Assembly (NCBI RefSeq): GCF_012933445.1
Contig: NZ_JABBNC010000024.1
Span: forward strand, 1-64,000
Source: Actinoplanes sp. TBRC 11911
GTDB lineage: Bacteria; Actinomycetota; Actinomycetes; Mycobacteriales; Micromonosporaceae
Reading direction: 5' to 3'
DNA length: 64,000 nucleotides
Part shown: positions 1 to 8,498 of the stretch, one piece after another
Numbering within the stretch: position 1 is the stretch's first letter
Layout of the letters: every line of letters begins with the position of its first letter
Notes under the pieces: model-generated
What the model saw: only the letters and a program-made list of their open reading frames with translations
Databases searched by the model: none
What the model was told of the DNA's origin: nothing
Program-made: the position numbers and the translations under genes

Positions 1-1
1 G

Positions 2-265
2 AACCTGGGCAACGCCACCGGCCACCCCAGCTTCGTCATGTCGAACTCGTTCACCAACCAGGTGATGGCCCAGATCGAGCTCTGGACCAAGCCGGGCGAG
101 TACGACAAGCAGGTCTACGTGCTGCCCAAACACCTCGACGAGAAAGTCGCGCGGCTGCACCTGGACGCGCTGGGCGTACACCTGACCACACTCACCAAGA
201 AGCAGGCCGAATACCTGGGCGTCGACGTGAACGGCCCGTACAAGCCGGATCACTACCGCTACTGA
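2..265 (+). CDS. ahcY: Adenosylhomocysteinase, C-terminal part (5' end outside window)
   Basis: This is the last 87 residues of S-adenosyl-L-homocysteine hydrolase, the cytosolic NAD-dependent enzyme that splits S-adenosylhomocysteine into adenosine and homocysteine in the methyl cycle. The frame is open from base 2 and reads through the conserved GHPSFVMSNSFTNQ segment near the NAD site, the VYVLPKHLDEKVA stretch and the family-typical C-terminus KPDHYRY. A strong hairpin with a T-run follows 16 bases after the stop, so the gene is probably the end of its transcript. The start lies upstream of the window. The identification is secure because this C-terminus is nearly invariant in the family. 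Confidence 0.96.
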   Translation, partial: NLGNATGHPSFVMSNSFTNQVMAQIELWTKPGEYDKQVYVLPKHLDEKVARLHLDALGVHLTTLTKKQAEYLGVDVNGPYKPDHYRY

Positions 266-281
266 GTTCGTCGTCTCACAG

Positions 282-315
282 ACCGGTCCGGCGCGAGGGC
301 GCCGGGCCGGTTTTT
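282..315 (+). terminator. Rho-independent terminator after ahcY
   Basis: A GC-rich inverted repeat (ACCGGTCCGGCGC pairing with GCGCCGGGCCGGT, small loop) is followed directly by five T residues. It lies between the ahcY stop and the next antiporter gene. Confidence 0.85.
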
Positions 316-331
316 GCATCAATATGAGCAG

Positions 332-1951
332 GTGGACGCCGAGGAAACACTGCTGTTCATCCTGGGTGCGGTCGCGGTGATCGTCGTCGTCAGGCGGATC
401 GCCGACAAGACCGGGCTGCCGTCCGCCGCGCTGCTCACCGTGATCGGGATCGTCTACGCGGTGCTGCCCGGCCCCAACCTGGTGCTCGACCCCGAGATCG
501 TCCTCACGTACATCATCCCGCCGCTGCTCTACATCGCGGCGCTGGATTCCTCGCTGCTGGACATACGCCGCAATCTGCGCACCGTGATCAGTTTGTCGGT
601 GCTGCTGGTCTTCGCCACCGCGTTGCTCGTGGGGGTCGGTTTCCATCTGCTGGTGGCCGGCGGGACCCTGGCCGCCGGCGTCGCGCTCGGGGCGGCCGTC
701 GCACCACCGGACCCGGTGGCGGCGCTCGCGGTCGGTCGCCGCGCCGGGCTGCCGACGAACCTGGTCACGATCATCCAGGGTGAGGGGCTGCTCAACGACG
801 GGACGGCGCTGACGATCCTCACCGTCGCGGTCGCCGCGGCCGAGGGCGACGGGTTCGACGCCCCGCAGGCGACCGGCCAGTTCTTCCTGGTGTCGGTCGG
901 CGGGGTGGTGGCGGGCGTGCTGGTCGCGCTCGTGGTCCGCTGGCTGCGGCACTTCCGTGGTGACCCGCTCACCGCGAACGCCATCTCGCTGGCGACACCC
1001 TTCGGGGCGTACCTGCTGGGGGTTTCGGTGCATGTGTCCGGCGTGCTCGCGGTGGTCGTGGCCGGCCTGATCATCGGGCATGACTCGCCGCGGTATGCGG
1101 CTGCGGCCAGCCGAATCCAGACCAACGCGGTGTGGCGGCTGGTCGGTTTCCTGCTGGAGGGCATCGTCTTCCTGCTGATCGGGCAGCAGTTGCCGCGGGT
1201 CATCCGGGACCTCGCGGACCACGACGTCGGCACCATCCTGGCCGCGCTCGGGGTGTCGCTCGGGGTGGTGCTGCTGCTGCGCCCGCTCTGGCTGATCCTT
1301 ACCCAGATGCTGCCCGGCTCGCTGCACACCCGGCTGGGCGGCGAGGGCGAGTCCCGCATCCTCGACAAGGCGCTCAGCGGCACCGAGGTCACGGTGCTCA
1401 GCTGGGCCGGGACCCGCGGTGTCATCAGCCTCGCCGCGATCTTCACGCTGACCGACGCCGTACCGCAGCATGGTCTTCTGCAGTTCTGTGCGTTCGTGGT
1501 CGTGCTGGTCACGCTGGTCGGGCAGGGTCTGACGTTCGCGCCGCTGGTGCGCCGGCTCGGCGTCCGGGCGAACCGCAACGACCTGGCCCGCGAGCGCAAC
1601 GAGGCACGCTCGGCGGCGGTGCGGGCGGCGCTGGACCGCCTCGACGAGATCCAGCAGGAGAAGCACGACCACATCGAGGACCGCGCGATCGAGAACATGC
1701 GCCGGCAACTGGAGATCCGGCTGGACCGTTATCGCAAACGGCTCGACATGCTGGAGAACGCCGAGGCCGACGACGAGGTGCCGACCTCACCGCAGTACGA
1801 GGCGACGCTGATGGTGCGGCGCGCGGTGATCGGGGCGCAGCGCGAGGAGCTGCTGCGCTGGCGGGACGCGGGCAACCTCAACGACGACGGCCTGCGCATC
1901 CTGGAGCGGGAGCTGGACCACGAGGAGCGGGTGCTGCCCGAGCGCTCCTGA
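332..1951 (+). CDS. Na+/H+ antiporter, CPA1 family
   Basis: This is a polytopic membrane protein of 539 residues that should exchange Na+ (or K+) for protons. About 12 hydrophobic segments fill the first 400 residues. The family core is visible as PPLLYIAALDSS, the GAAVAPPDPVAAL segment, the GEGLLNDGTALTIL motif (the ND pair is the usual ion-binding region) and WAGTRGVISLAA near residue 360. A charged, helical cytosolic tail of about 130 residues follows. The frame stays open upstream to a TTG at 314, but that TTG lies inside the ahcY terminator T-run, so the GTG at 332 is preferred. A second CPA1 gene lies at 54560-56113. Ion specificity cannot be read from the sequence. Confidence 0.9.
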   Translation: MDAEETLLFILGAVAVIVVVRRIADKTGLPSAALLTVIGIVYAVLPGPNLVLDPEIVLTYIIPPLLYIAALDSSLLDIRRNLRTVISLSVLLVFATALLVGVGFHLLVAGGTLAAGVALGAAVAPPDPVAALAVGRRAGLPTNLVTIIQGEGLLNDGTALTILTVAVAAAEGDGFDAPQATGQFFLVSVGGVVAGVLVALVVRWLRHFRGDPLTANAISLATPFGAYLLGVSVHVSGVLAVVVAGLIIGHDSPRYAAAASRIQTNAVWRLVGFLLEGIVFLLIGQQLPRVIRDLADHDVGTILAALGVSLGVVLLLRPLWLILTQMLPGSLHTRLGGEGESRILDKALSGTEVTVLSWAGTRGVISLAAIFTLTDAVPQHGLLQFCAFVVVLVTLVGQGLTFAPLVRRLGVRANRNDLARERNEARSAAVRAALDRLDEIQQEKHDHIEDRAIENMRRQLEIRLDRYRKRLDMLENAEADDEVPTSPQYEATLMVRRAVIGAQREELLRWRDAGNLNDDGLRILERELDHEERVLPERS

Positions 1952-2008
1952 CCGAACCCTTACAAAAGCCTGGCATTCCGATAATCCGCGCTCGCCAGGA
2001 TTCGGCGC

Positions 2009-2212
2009 ATGAACGTCACCCGTTTTGCCGCCCGCCTGGCGCTCGGCGGGCTGCTGCTGGGCGCGCTGCTGCTCGGTGGCTGCGCCCGGCAGCAGCATGC
2101 CACGGCACCGGTGCCGGCGGCGACGACCAGTGCCGACGATGTGGACAGCCTCCTCACCGAGGTGGACAACCAACTGAACGCGGACAGCCAGCCGCTCGCC
2201 GACCAGGATTGA
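2009..2212 (+). CDS. Small putative lipoprotein
   Basis: This 67-residue protein has a basic N-terminus (MNVTRFAAR), a leucine-rich hydrophobic segment and a lipobox LLGGC with Cys27. It should be exported, lipidated and anchored to the outer face of the membrane. The mature part is only about 40 residues, acidic and rich in Ala/Thr, and I recognise no domain. It lies 8 bases before the next exported protein in the same direction, so the two are likely co-transcribed. Function is unknown. Confidence 0.7.
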   Translation: MNVTRFAARLALGGLLLGALLLGGCARQQHATAPVPAATTSADDVDSLLTEVDNQLNADSQPLADQD

Positions 2213-2220
2213 GGAAAAGA

Positions 2221-2793
2221 ATGAACCGCATTTCCCGTACGGCGGTAGCAGGCGTCGCCGCGATCGGACTAGGCCTGGTGGCGAGCGCCCCCGCGTCCGC
2301 CGCCGACACCGATCGGGGTGTCGACGCCGTAAAGCACGCCGTGACGACGCGCATCGACAAGCGCCTCGCGGCCCTCAAGAAGTTCGACAGCGCGCTCGCC
2401 GACGCCAAGCAGGTGCAGCCGGCCCACCGGTCCACACTCGACAATCTGATCGACGACCAGACCGCGGGGCTGACCACGTTGCGCGCGAAGGTCCAGCAGG
2501 AGACGACCAGGGCGGCGTTGAAGACGGACGCCAAGGCCATGGTGCAGGACTACCGCGTGTTCCTGCTGACCGGGCCGAAGGTGCGCCTGACCGCGGCGAT
2601 CGACACCGAGCTCGTGGCAGCGGACAAGCTGAAGTCCGCCGACGTGACGAAGTCCTTGTCCGGCAAGGTCGACGCGTTGCTGGCGCTGCGGCCCGGCCCG
2701 GACGGCGACGCCATCAAGGCGAGCGTCCAGACGATCCGCAAGTCCGCGAAGGACGCCCGCGCCACGCTGAAGTCGCTCCGCAAGCACAAATAG
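2221..2793 (+). CDS. Secreted helical protein of unknown function
   Basis: The 190-residue product begins with a Sec-type signal peptide (MNRISRTAVAGVAAIGLGL, then an ASAA cleavage site near residue 33). The mature protein is rich in Lys, Ala, Asp and Leu with few aromatic residues and looks all-alpha. I recognise no enzymatic motif; proteins of this type in actinomycetes are annotated as hypothetical. The ATG at 2221 follows a GAGGAAAAGA ribosome-binding site and immediately precedes a clear signal peptide, which decides the start even though the frame is open far upstream inside the antiporter gene. It lies 10 bases from the convergent MarR gene. Confidence 0.75.
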   Translation: MNRISRTAVAGVAAIGLGLVASAPASAADTDRGVDAVKHAVTTRIDKRLAALKKFDSALADAKQVQPAHRSTLDNLIDDQTAGLTTLRAKVQQETTRAALKTDAKAMVQDYRVFLLTGPKVRLTAAIDTELVAADKLKSADVTKSLSGKVDALLALRPGPDGDAIKASVQTIRKSAKDARATLKSLRKHK

Positions 2794-2803
2794 CCCGCAC
2801 TGC

Positions 2804-3235
2804 TCAGTCGACGCCAAGCAGCAGCTTGAGGGACTTGCGGAACTGCTCGGCCGCCGCCGGGTCGAGCGCCGCGAGGAAGGTGCTCTCGGCCGCCCGGGTC
2901 GCGCGCGCCCCGTCGGTCAGGACCCGCCGGCCCTCGCCGGTCAGCTGCACCAGGTTGCGGCGGCGGTCGGCCGGGTCGGGGCCGCGCGCGACCAGCCCGC
3001 GGCCCTCGAGCTGGTCGACGAGCTCGACCATGGTGGTGCGGTCGATGCCGAGCCGGCTCGCCGCCTGCTGCTGCGCGAGCGGCACCGCGGTGTCCAGAAC
3101 CGTGAGCACCGCCAGATCGCGGCCGGTGACGCCGAGCGGCGCGAGGGCCGGTCCGGCGTGCTCGGCCAGCCGCAGCTGGGCGTGCTTGAGCAGGTAACCG
3201 AGCCGGTCGTGGAGCTGCGGGGTATCGGCGGACAT
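2804..3235 (-). CDS. MarR-family transcriptional regulator
   Basis: This 143-residue winged-helix repressor has the MarR layout: an N-terminal helix pair (LHDRLGYLLKHAQLRLAEHA), a helix-turn-helix around residues 55-85 (QQAASRLGIDRTTMVELVDQ) and the wing signature DPADRRRNLVQLT. Such proteins bind as dimers to short palindromes and release DNA when a small molecule or oxidant is sensed. It is divergent from the luciferase-like oxidoreductase at 3301, separated by an A/T-rich gap that includes a TCAG-N5-CTGA inverted repeat, so it probably controls that gene and itself. The ligand is unknown. Confidence 0.88.
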   Translation of the reverse strand: MSADTPQLHDRLGYLLKHAQLRLAEHAGPALAPLGVTGRDLAVLTVLDTAVPLAQQQAASRLGIDRTTMVELVDQLEGRGLVARGPDPADRRRNLVQLTGEGRRVLTDGARATRAAESTFLAALDPAAAEQFRKSLKLLLGVD

Positions 3236-3265
3236 GGCGACACGATAGCGCAGGCCGGCAGATCG

Positions 3266-3278
3266 TCAGCTAAACTGA
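3266..3278. promoter_or_regulatory. Possible MarR operator in divergent intergenic region
   Basis: TCAGCTAAACTGA has TCAG/CTGA arms and lies in the A/T-rich gap between the MarR gene and the LLM oxidoreductase gene. It is short, and the assignment rests mainly on position. Confidence 0.3.
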
Positions 3279-3300
3279 TTATCGGGTAGGCTGTCGTTTC

Positions 3301-4146
3301 ATGACCCTCACGTTCGGCTGGAAAGCCTCCCAGCAGCACTTCGCCATCGACGGGTATCGCCGGCTGTGGACCTCGGTCGAGGAGGCGGGCTTCGACAGTT
3401 GCTGGGTGTTCGACCACTTCCTGGCGATGGGCCGGGACCGCCGCGGCGACATCTTCGAGGCCTGGACGACGCTGGCCGCGATGGCGCAGGCCACCAGCCG
3501 GGTCCGGCTCGGCACGCTGGTCACCGGAAACGGTTACCGGCATCCGGCGATCCTCGCCAAGATGGCCGCCACGGTGGACCATCTCAGCGGCGGCCGGCTG
3601 ACCGTCGGGCTGGGGGCGGGCGGCGATCCGGCCGCGGACGGGATGCTCGGCCTCCCCGATCGTCCGGCGCGCGAACGCGTCGAACGACTCGACGAGGCCG
3701 CTCAGGTCCTCCGTCTGCTGTGGACCGAGCCGGAGAGCGACTTCGACGGCAGCCACTATCGGTTACGCCGCGCGCAATCCGACCCGAAGCCGCTGCAGCC
3801 GCACCTGCCGCTCTGGCTGGCCAGCAACGGCGAACGGTACGGCCTGCGCATCGTGGCCGAGCGGGCGGACGGCTGGCTGAACGCGACCTTCGACGCCGAG
3901 CCGGGCGACCTCGTACGCCTCGCGGCGGTCCTGGACCGGCATTGTGCGACGATCGGTCGCGACCCGGCCACGCTCCGGCGGGCGATTCAGTTCCCGCTGC
4001 CCGGCACCGACGACGACACGTTGCGGGCGGTCGAGAAGTTCGCCGGCGCGGGCTTCACCGATGTCATCTTCATGCCGCGCGGCGGCGACCTCGCGCGGTT
4101 GGAAGCGACCGCCGCCCTTCTCCCCCGGCTTCGCGGGTTGGGCTGA
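3301..4146 (+). CDS. LLM-class (F420-type) flavin-dependent oxidoreductase
   Basis: The 281-residue protein has the luciferase-like monooxygenase TIM-barrel fold. Visible family segments are GFDSCWVFDHFLAMG near residue 30, LAAMAQATSRVRLGTLVTGN, the RHPAILAKMAATVDHLSGGR motif and LGAGGDPAADG, then PLWLASNGE and FMPRGGDLARL at the end. In actinobacteria this subclass usually binds coenzyme F420 rather than FMN. The substrate is unknown. It is transcribed away from the MarR regulator and ends with a hairpin shared with the convergent ABC permease. Confidence 0.85.
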   Translation: MTLTFGWKASQQHFAIDGYRRLWTSVEEAGFDSCWVFDHFLAMGRDRRGDIFEAWTTLAAMAQATSRVRLGTLVTGNGYRHPAILAKMAATVDHLSGGRLTVGLGAGGDPAADGMLGLPDRPARERVERLDEAAQVLRLLWTEPESDFDGSHYRLRRAQSDPKPLQPHLPLWLASNGERYGLRIVAERADGWLNATFDAEPGDLVRLAAVLDRHCATIGRDPATLRRAIQFPLPGTDDDTLRAVEKFAGAGFTDVIFMPRGGDLARLEATAALLPRLRGLG

Positions 4147-4152
4147 CCCCGG

Positions 4153-4181
4153 CTCGCCGCCGGGAAACGGCCGGCGGCGAG
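4153..4181. terminator. Hairpin between convergent genes
   Basis: An 11-bp perfect stem (CTCGCCGCCGG with CCGGCGGCGAG) lies seven bases after the LLM oxidoreductase stop and before the end of the ABC permease gene. There is no T-run, so it may be a weak bidirectional terminator. Confidence 0.5.
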
Positions 4182-4210
4182 GGGCAAGGCGGCTAGGCGG
4201 CCGAGGCCGC

Positions 4211-5791
4211 TCAGTCCGGGATGTTGCGGCGGCGCAGGCCGCCCAGGCCGGTGAAGGTGAGCACGAGCGCCACCGCGGTCAGCGTCACCAGCGGCAGGGC
4301 CGTCACCGAGCCGCCGGGCACGTGCGGCACGTGGGTGAACGGCGAGATGTCCAGCACCCACTGGTCGAGCCGCAGCGTGCCACCCACCAGCAGCACCAGC
4401 AGGCAGATCGCCGGCGGCGCCCAGGCCACGAGCGACAACCGGGGCACCACCCCGAACAGCAGCACGGCGATCGCGGCCAGCACCCACACCGCCGGCAGCT
4501 GCACCATCGTGCCGGTGAGGATGTCGCCGAGCCGGGCGCGGTCGTAGGTCAGGCCGGCCGCGACGCCCTCGGCCAGCAGGACCACGGCCGGTCCGATCAG
4601 CGAGAACAGCAGATGGCTCGCGGCCCACGTCCAGCGCGAGACGGACGTGGTGAGAACCGCCTCGGCGTGGCCCTTCTGCTCCTCGTCGCGCAGTCGCAGG
4701 GTGGCCTGCACGGCGTAGCAGGACGCGATCAGGCCGACCAGCCCGGCCGTACCGGCGAAGTAGTTGTCGGCCAGCGAGGACGCGCCGCCGAGATCGCCCA
4801 GGATGTCGGACAGGCCCTTGTTGTCCTCGGCGATGGCCAGCACGCTGCTGCCGACGCCGCCGAAGACGATGCCCAGCAGCGCGAATCCCAGAGTCCAGCC
4901 GATCAGCAGGCCGCGGTGCAGCCGCCAGGCCAGCGCCGGCGCCGTCCGTAACCAGGCCGCGGCGGCCGGCCGCCCGAGGCGCGAGGGCAGCATCCCGGAA
5001 CCCAGATCACGGTGGCCGAGCAGCACGACTGCGACGATCACCGCGACGACGCTGAACAGCGCGCTCAGCGCAAGGGGCCACCAGGCGTTCGCCTGGAACG
5101 CGAACACGTGCGTCACCCAGCCGAGCGGGCTCAGCCACGCGGCGAAGGAGAGGCTGCCGTTGTCGCCGATCGCCGAGGTGTCGCCGACGATGCGCAGCAC
5201 ATAGGACACGCCGATCGCCAGCACGACGAGCGTGCGGGCGCTGCGGGCGCCGCTGGTGAGCTGGGCGGCGATCCCGGCGAGCGCCGCGAAGATCCAGGCG
5301 CTGGCGGTGAACTCGGCGCCGAAGGCCAGCGCACCGGCCGCCGGCAGGCCGCTGCCGATCATGCCGAGGAACAGCACCAGGCCGAGGACGACGCCGGCCG
5401 CCGCGGTGGTGATCAGGGCTGCCGCGAGCTGGGCCTGGCGGCCGACGGCGGCGGCGCCGATCAGCTCGGTGCGGCCCAGTTCCTCGTCGGTGCGGGTGTG
5501 CCGGATGACGGTCAGCGCGGCGAACAGGCCGATGATGACGGGGAGAAAGCCGGAACGCCACGCCACCAGCTCGCCGAGCGAATCGCCGTGCAACTGCCCA
5601 TATAAACTGACAAATCCGGCGTTTGTCGCGCTCGTCTGGGCGTACGCAATCCGCTCTTGATCGGTGGGGAAGAGGCCCTCGAACGCGCTGACGTAGCCCG
5701 CGGGCACGATGCCGAGCACCAGCACCCACAGCGGCATGATGAACCGGTCGCGCCGCAGGATGAGACGGATGAGCTTGCCGGTGCCGGTCAT
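4211..5791 (-). CDS. ABC-2 type exporter permease (polyketide-antibiotic exporter family)
   Basis: This integral membrane protein of 526 residues has about 12 hydrophobic segments in two similar halves, as in the large ABC permeases annotated as exporters of polyketide antibiotics. The first half begins LIRLILRRDRFIMPLWVLVL and the second near residue 290 (RLHRGLLIGWTLGFALLG). A DEEQKGHAEAVLTTSVSR loop near residue 370 matches the first-half motif TDEELGRTELIGAAAVGR, supporting internal duplication. Its start overlaps the end of the ATPase gene by four bases, so the two are translationally coupled. The exported compound is unknown. Confidence 0.87.
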   Translation of the reverse strand: MTGTGKLIRLILRRDRFIMPLWVLVLGIVPAGYVSAFEGLFPTDQERIAYAQTSATNAGFVSLYGQLHGDSLGELVAWRSGFLPVIIGLFAALTVIRHTRTDEELGRTELIGAAAVGRQAQLAAALITTAAAGVVLGLVLFLGMIGSGLPAAGALAFGAEFTASAWIFAALAGIAAQLTSGARSARTLVVLAIGVSYVLRIVGDTSAIGDNGSLSFAAWLSPLGWVTHVFAFQANAWWPLALSALFSVVAVIVAVVLLGHRDLGSGMLPSRLGRPAAAAWLRTAPALAWRLHRGLLIGWTLGFALLGIVFGGVGSSVLAIAEDNKGLSDILGDLGGASSLADNYFAGTAGLVGLIASCYAVQATLRLRDEEQKGHAEAVLTTSVSRWTWAASHLLFSLIGPAVVLLAEGVAAGLTYDRARLGDILTGTMVQLPAVWVLAAIAVLLFGVVPRLSLVAWAPPAICLLVLLVGGTLRLDQWVLDISPFTHVPHVPGGSVTALPLVTLTAVALVLTFTGLGGLRRRNIPD

Positions 5792-6681
5792 CTGTCGCCC
5801 CGCTGGTACTGCCGCAGGAACAGCTCCTCGAGCGACGGCGGCGCGCTGACCAGGCTGCGCACGCCGACCTGGACCAGCGTCCGCAAAGCCGGTTCGAGCG
5901 CGTCGGTGTCCACATCGAAGCGCACCCGCCCGTTGTCGGTGCGCAGGTCGTGCACGCCCGCCAGGCTCGCCAGCCCGTCCACCGGCCCGGCCAGCTCGGC
6001 CTGGATCGTCGTGCGGGTCAGGTGCCGCATGTCCTGCAGCGTGCCGGTCTCGACCGTGCGGCCGTCCCGGATGATCGTCAGCCGGTCGCAGAGCGCCTCG
6101 ACCTCGGCCAGGATGTGGCTGGACAGCAGCACCGTCCGGTCGCCGCGCCGTTTCTCCTGCAGGATGACCTCGCGGAAGACCTCTTCCATGAGCGGGTCCA
6201 GGCCGCTGGTCGGCTCGTCCAGGATCAGCAGCTCCACATCGGACGCGAGCGCCGCCACCAGCGCCACCTTCTGCCGGTTGCCCTTCGAATACGTCCGGCC
6301 CTTCTTGCGCGGGTCCAGCTCGAAGCGTTCCAGCAGCTCGGCCCGGCGCGCCCGGTCGAGCCCGCCGCGTAATCGGCCGAGCAGGTCGATGACCTCACCC
6401 CCGGTCAGGTTCGGCCAGAGGGTGACGTCGCCCGGCACGTACGCCAACCGGCGGTGCAACGCCGTGGCCTCGGCCCAGGGATCACCGCCGAGAAGCCGGG
6501 CGTGCCCGCCGTCGTGGCGCATCAGCCCCAGCAGGATCCGGATCGTGGTGGTCTTGCCGGCCCCGTTCGGGCCCAGAAAACCGTGCACCTCGCCGGTCCG
6601 GACGTGCAGGTCGAGCCCGTCCAGAGCCGGTACCTTGCCGAACCGCTTGATGAGTCCCTCGGCATCGATGGCCTCGGTCAT
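5788..6681 (-). CDS. ABC transporter ATP-binding protein
   Basis: The 297-residue cytosolic ATPase drives the adjacent permease. Walker A is GPNGAGKTTT at residues 37-46, the signature is a YSKGNRQKV variant at 131-139, Walker B is LLILDEP at 151-157 and a switch-histidine region (LLSSHILAE) follows. A 90-residue C-terminal extension with VDGLASLAGVHDLRTDNG is typical of drug-resistance (DrrA-like) ATPases. The gene starts 3 bases after the TetR stop, placing it in a tetR-ATPase-permease operon. It is probably induced when the TetR protein binds the exported drug. Confidence 0.93.
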   Translation of the reverse strand: MTEAIDAEGLIKRFGKVPALDGLDLHVRTGEVHGFLGPNGAGKTTTIRILLGLMRHDGGHARLLGGDPWAEATALHRRLAYVPGDVTLWPNLTGGEVIDLLGRLRGGLDRARRAELLERFELDPRKKGRTYSKGNRQKVALVAALASDVELLILDEPTSGLDPLMEEVFREVILQEKRRGDRTVLLSSHILAEVEALCDRLTIIRDGRTVETGTLQDMRHLTRTTIQAELAGPVDGLASLAGVHDLRTDNGRVRFDVDTDALEPALRTLVQVGVRSLVSAPPSLEELFLRQYQRGDR

Positions 6682-6684
6682 TTC

Positions 6685-7278
6685 CTACTCCTCGGGGGAT
6701 AGCGCACGCCGCGCCTGTTCGGCCTGCTCAGGGGTGATGATCTGGTTCGTGAAGATCTCCAGCGAGGCCAGCAGGACCCGGTTCCAACCCGCCGGGGTGC
6801 CGACGTCCTGGCCGAGCGTGCGGGACAGCTGCTCCCGCATCGTGTAGAGCGACATCTTCATGACGCTGATGACGGCGATGTAGCCGCGCGGGTCGTTCAG
6901 CTTGAGGTCGGCGACTTGCAGGAACTCCTCGCCGTACTCGATCATGCGATCGAACAGAGCGTTACCGGCCGGCGAGCCATCCATCATGGAACGCACCAGG
7001 TAACGCTGCATCTGGAGCACCTCGGGCGTAACCCGATCGATGATCATCAGATCGGTGAACCGCTTGCCAATGCCGGTGAGCACGTTCAGCGCGTACTCGT
7101 CGCAGGCGTCCCGCAGCCCCTCCTTCGAGCCGAAATGGTGGCGCAGCAGGCCGGAGGACACCCCGGCCGCCTCGGCGATGTCACGGACAGTCGCGCCGTC
7201 GATGCCACGCTCCGCCATCAGCGCGATGGCGGAGTCCCGGATGCGGGCGCGAGCGGTCAGATCCGATGGGCTACTCAC
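6685..7278 (-). CDS. TetR-family repressor of the ABC exporter
   Basis: This 197-residue regulator has an N-terminal TetR helix-turn-helix (TVRDIAEAAGVSSGLLRHHF, residues 30-49) and an all-helical ligand-binding C-terminus. It is the first gene of the operon with the ABC ATPase and permease, so it should repress its own transcription and that of the pump. An operator-like cluster of GTGTAG/CTACAC half-sites begins 3 bases upstream of the start. The C-terminal domain resembles the TetR_C regulators that accompany DrrAB-type pumps. The ligand is unknown. Confidence 0.9.
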   Translation of the reverse strand: MSSPSDLTARARIRDSAIALMAERGIDGATVRDIAEAAGVSSGLLRHHFGSKEGLRDACDEYALNVLTGIGKRFTDLMIIDRVTPEVLQMQRYLVRSMMDGSPAGNALFDRMIEYGEEFLQVADLKLNDPRGYIAVISVMKMSLYTMREQLSRTLGQDVGTPAGWNRVLLASLEIFTNQIITPEQAEQARRALSPEE

Positions 7279-7280
7279 GC

Positions 7281-7306
7281 GTGTAGGCTACTACACAAGC
7301 GTGTAG
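7281..7306. promoter_or_regulatory. Probable TetR operator
   Basis: Three half-sites GTGTAG, CTACAC and GTGTAG follow at 10-base intervals. The inner pair forms CTACACAAGCGTGTAG, a palindrome around AAGC. The cluster starts 3 bases upstream of the tetR start codon, where an autorepressor would act. Confidence 0.6.
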
Positions 7307-7401
7307 TCGATGTGTTAAAAACCGTCAACAACGACGCCCGGAGCGTCAACGTCCCGTATCCGCCCCTGCCCCTCGCGCGCGCCGCGGCGGACTGTCATCT
7401 C

Positions 7402-8496
7402 ATGACCCTTGCTGATCTACTGCCGTCGCTGCGGACGTTCGCGGCGCCGGCGAATTCCCCCCTCGCCGCGCTCGCCATCGAGTACGGAACGCCGCTGCAC
7501 GTGCTCGATGAGGAAGTGGTCCGGGACCGGTGCGCCGCGTACGCCACCGCGTTCGGGGCGGACGCCGTCTCGTACAGCGCCAAGGCCGGCCTGAACCACG
7601 GCCTGGCCCGTTGGATCGCCGACTCGGGGCTGGGCATCTTCGCCAGCGGGTGCGGCGCGCTGACCACCGCCGTGTCCGCGGGCATCCCCGGCGAGCGGGT
7701 GACGCTCACCGGTGTCCGGAAATCGGTCGAGGACATGGAGGCCGCGTTCGCGCACGGCGCCACCGTGGTGGCCCGCACCAACGCCGAGATCACCGCCCTC
7801 ATCGACCGGGCGCCGCACGGCCTGCCGGTCCTGCTCCGGGTCGGCTCGTCGGCCACAACCGGCGGGTTCAAGCTCGGCTCGGGCGCCACGCTCGCCGCGC
7901 TGGGCCGCATCATCCGGGCCCGCAACCTGACGTTCGCCGGGCTCGACTTCTCGATCGGGCACCGGCTCAGCCGCTTCGGCGGCTACGAGGCCCACGTGCG
8001 CGAGGCGGCGGCGTTCTGCGCGGTCGTTCAAGCCCGTTTCCGTACGCCGGTGCCCGCCCTCAACCTCGGCGGCGGCTACTCCGACGACTTCGCCACCGCG
8101 GCGTTCGCGGCCCGGATCCGGGGCGTGCTGGCCCTGGCCGTGGACCGGTACGGCATCGTGTCGCCGAAGCTGAGCGTCTCCCCCGGGCGTGCGCTGGTCG
8201 GCCCGGCCGGCATCTCGATCTACCGGATGCTCGACGACGGCACCGTGAACGGACCGGACTGCACCTGCGGCGGCGAACACCCGGCGACCCTGATCGGACG
8301 CGCCTCGCGGGCACCGCTGCGGCCGATGGTGCTGGCCGGCACACCGGTGATGCTGCCGGGTGACGTCGGGCCGGGTGATCTGATCGCGTTCGCCGGGACC
8401 GGCGCCTACCACTACGACAAGGGCAGCGCCGCCGTGGTCAGCGTGTGGCACAACCGGGCGCGGCTGATGCTGCCGAAACGCGACATCTTCGAATGA
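7402..8496 (+). CDS. PLP-dependent decarboxylase of the diaminopimelate/ornithine decarboxylase fold
   Basis: The 364-residue protein has the fold-type III alanine-racemase barrel followed by a C-terminal beta domain. The PLP lysine is in YSAKAG (Lys61, family form Y-A-V/L-K-A-N). LNLGGGYSDDF matches the glycine-rich phosphate loop, and PDCTCGGEH and GTGAYHYDKGS match the C-terminal active-site loops of LysA-like enzymes. Two features deviate: the usual HIGS motif reads SIGH near residue 185, and the protein is shorter than LysA (about 420). It may act on another amino acid or in a biosynthetic side pathway. The ATG at 7402 is chosen because the fold begins just after it; the longer open frame covers tetR. 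Confidence 0.78.
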   Translation: MTLADLLPSLRTFAAPANSPLAALAIEYGTPLHVLDEEVVRDRCAAYATAFGADAVSYSAKAGLNHGLARWIADSGLGIFASGCGALTTAVSAGIPGERVTLTGVRKSVEDMEAAFAHGATVVARTNAEITALIDRAPHGLPVLLRVGSSATTGGFKLGSGATLAALGRIIRARNLTFAGLDFSIGHRLSRFGGYEAHVREAAAFCAVVQARFRTPVPALNLGGGYSDDFATAAFAARIRGVLALAVDRYGIVSPKLSVSPGRALVGPAGISIYRMLDDGTVNGPDCTCGGEHPATLIGRASRAPLRPMVLAGTPVMLPGDVGPGDLIAFAGTGAYHYDKGSAAVVSVWHNRARLMLPKRDIFE

Positions 8497-8498
8497 CG

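Noticed and set aside
529..1698. 389-codon minus-strand frame across the CPA1 antiporter gene
   Set aside because: It is antisense to a conserved antiporter gene and has Ser/Arg/Thr-rich low-complexity translation.
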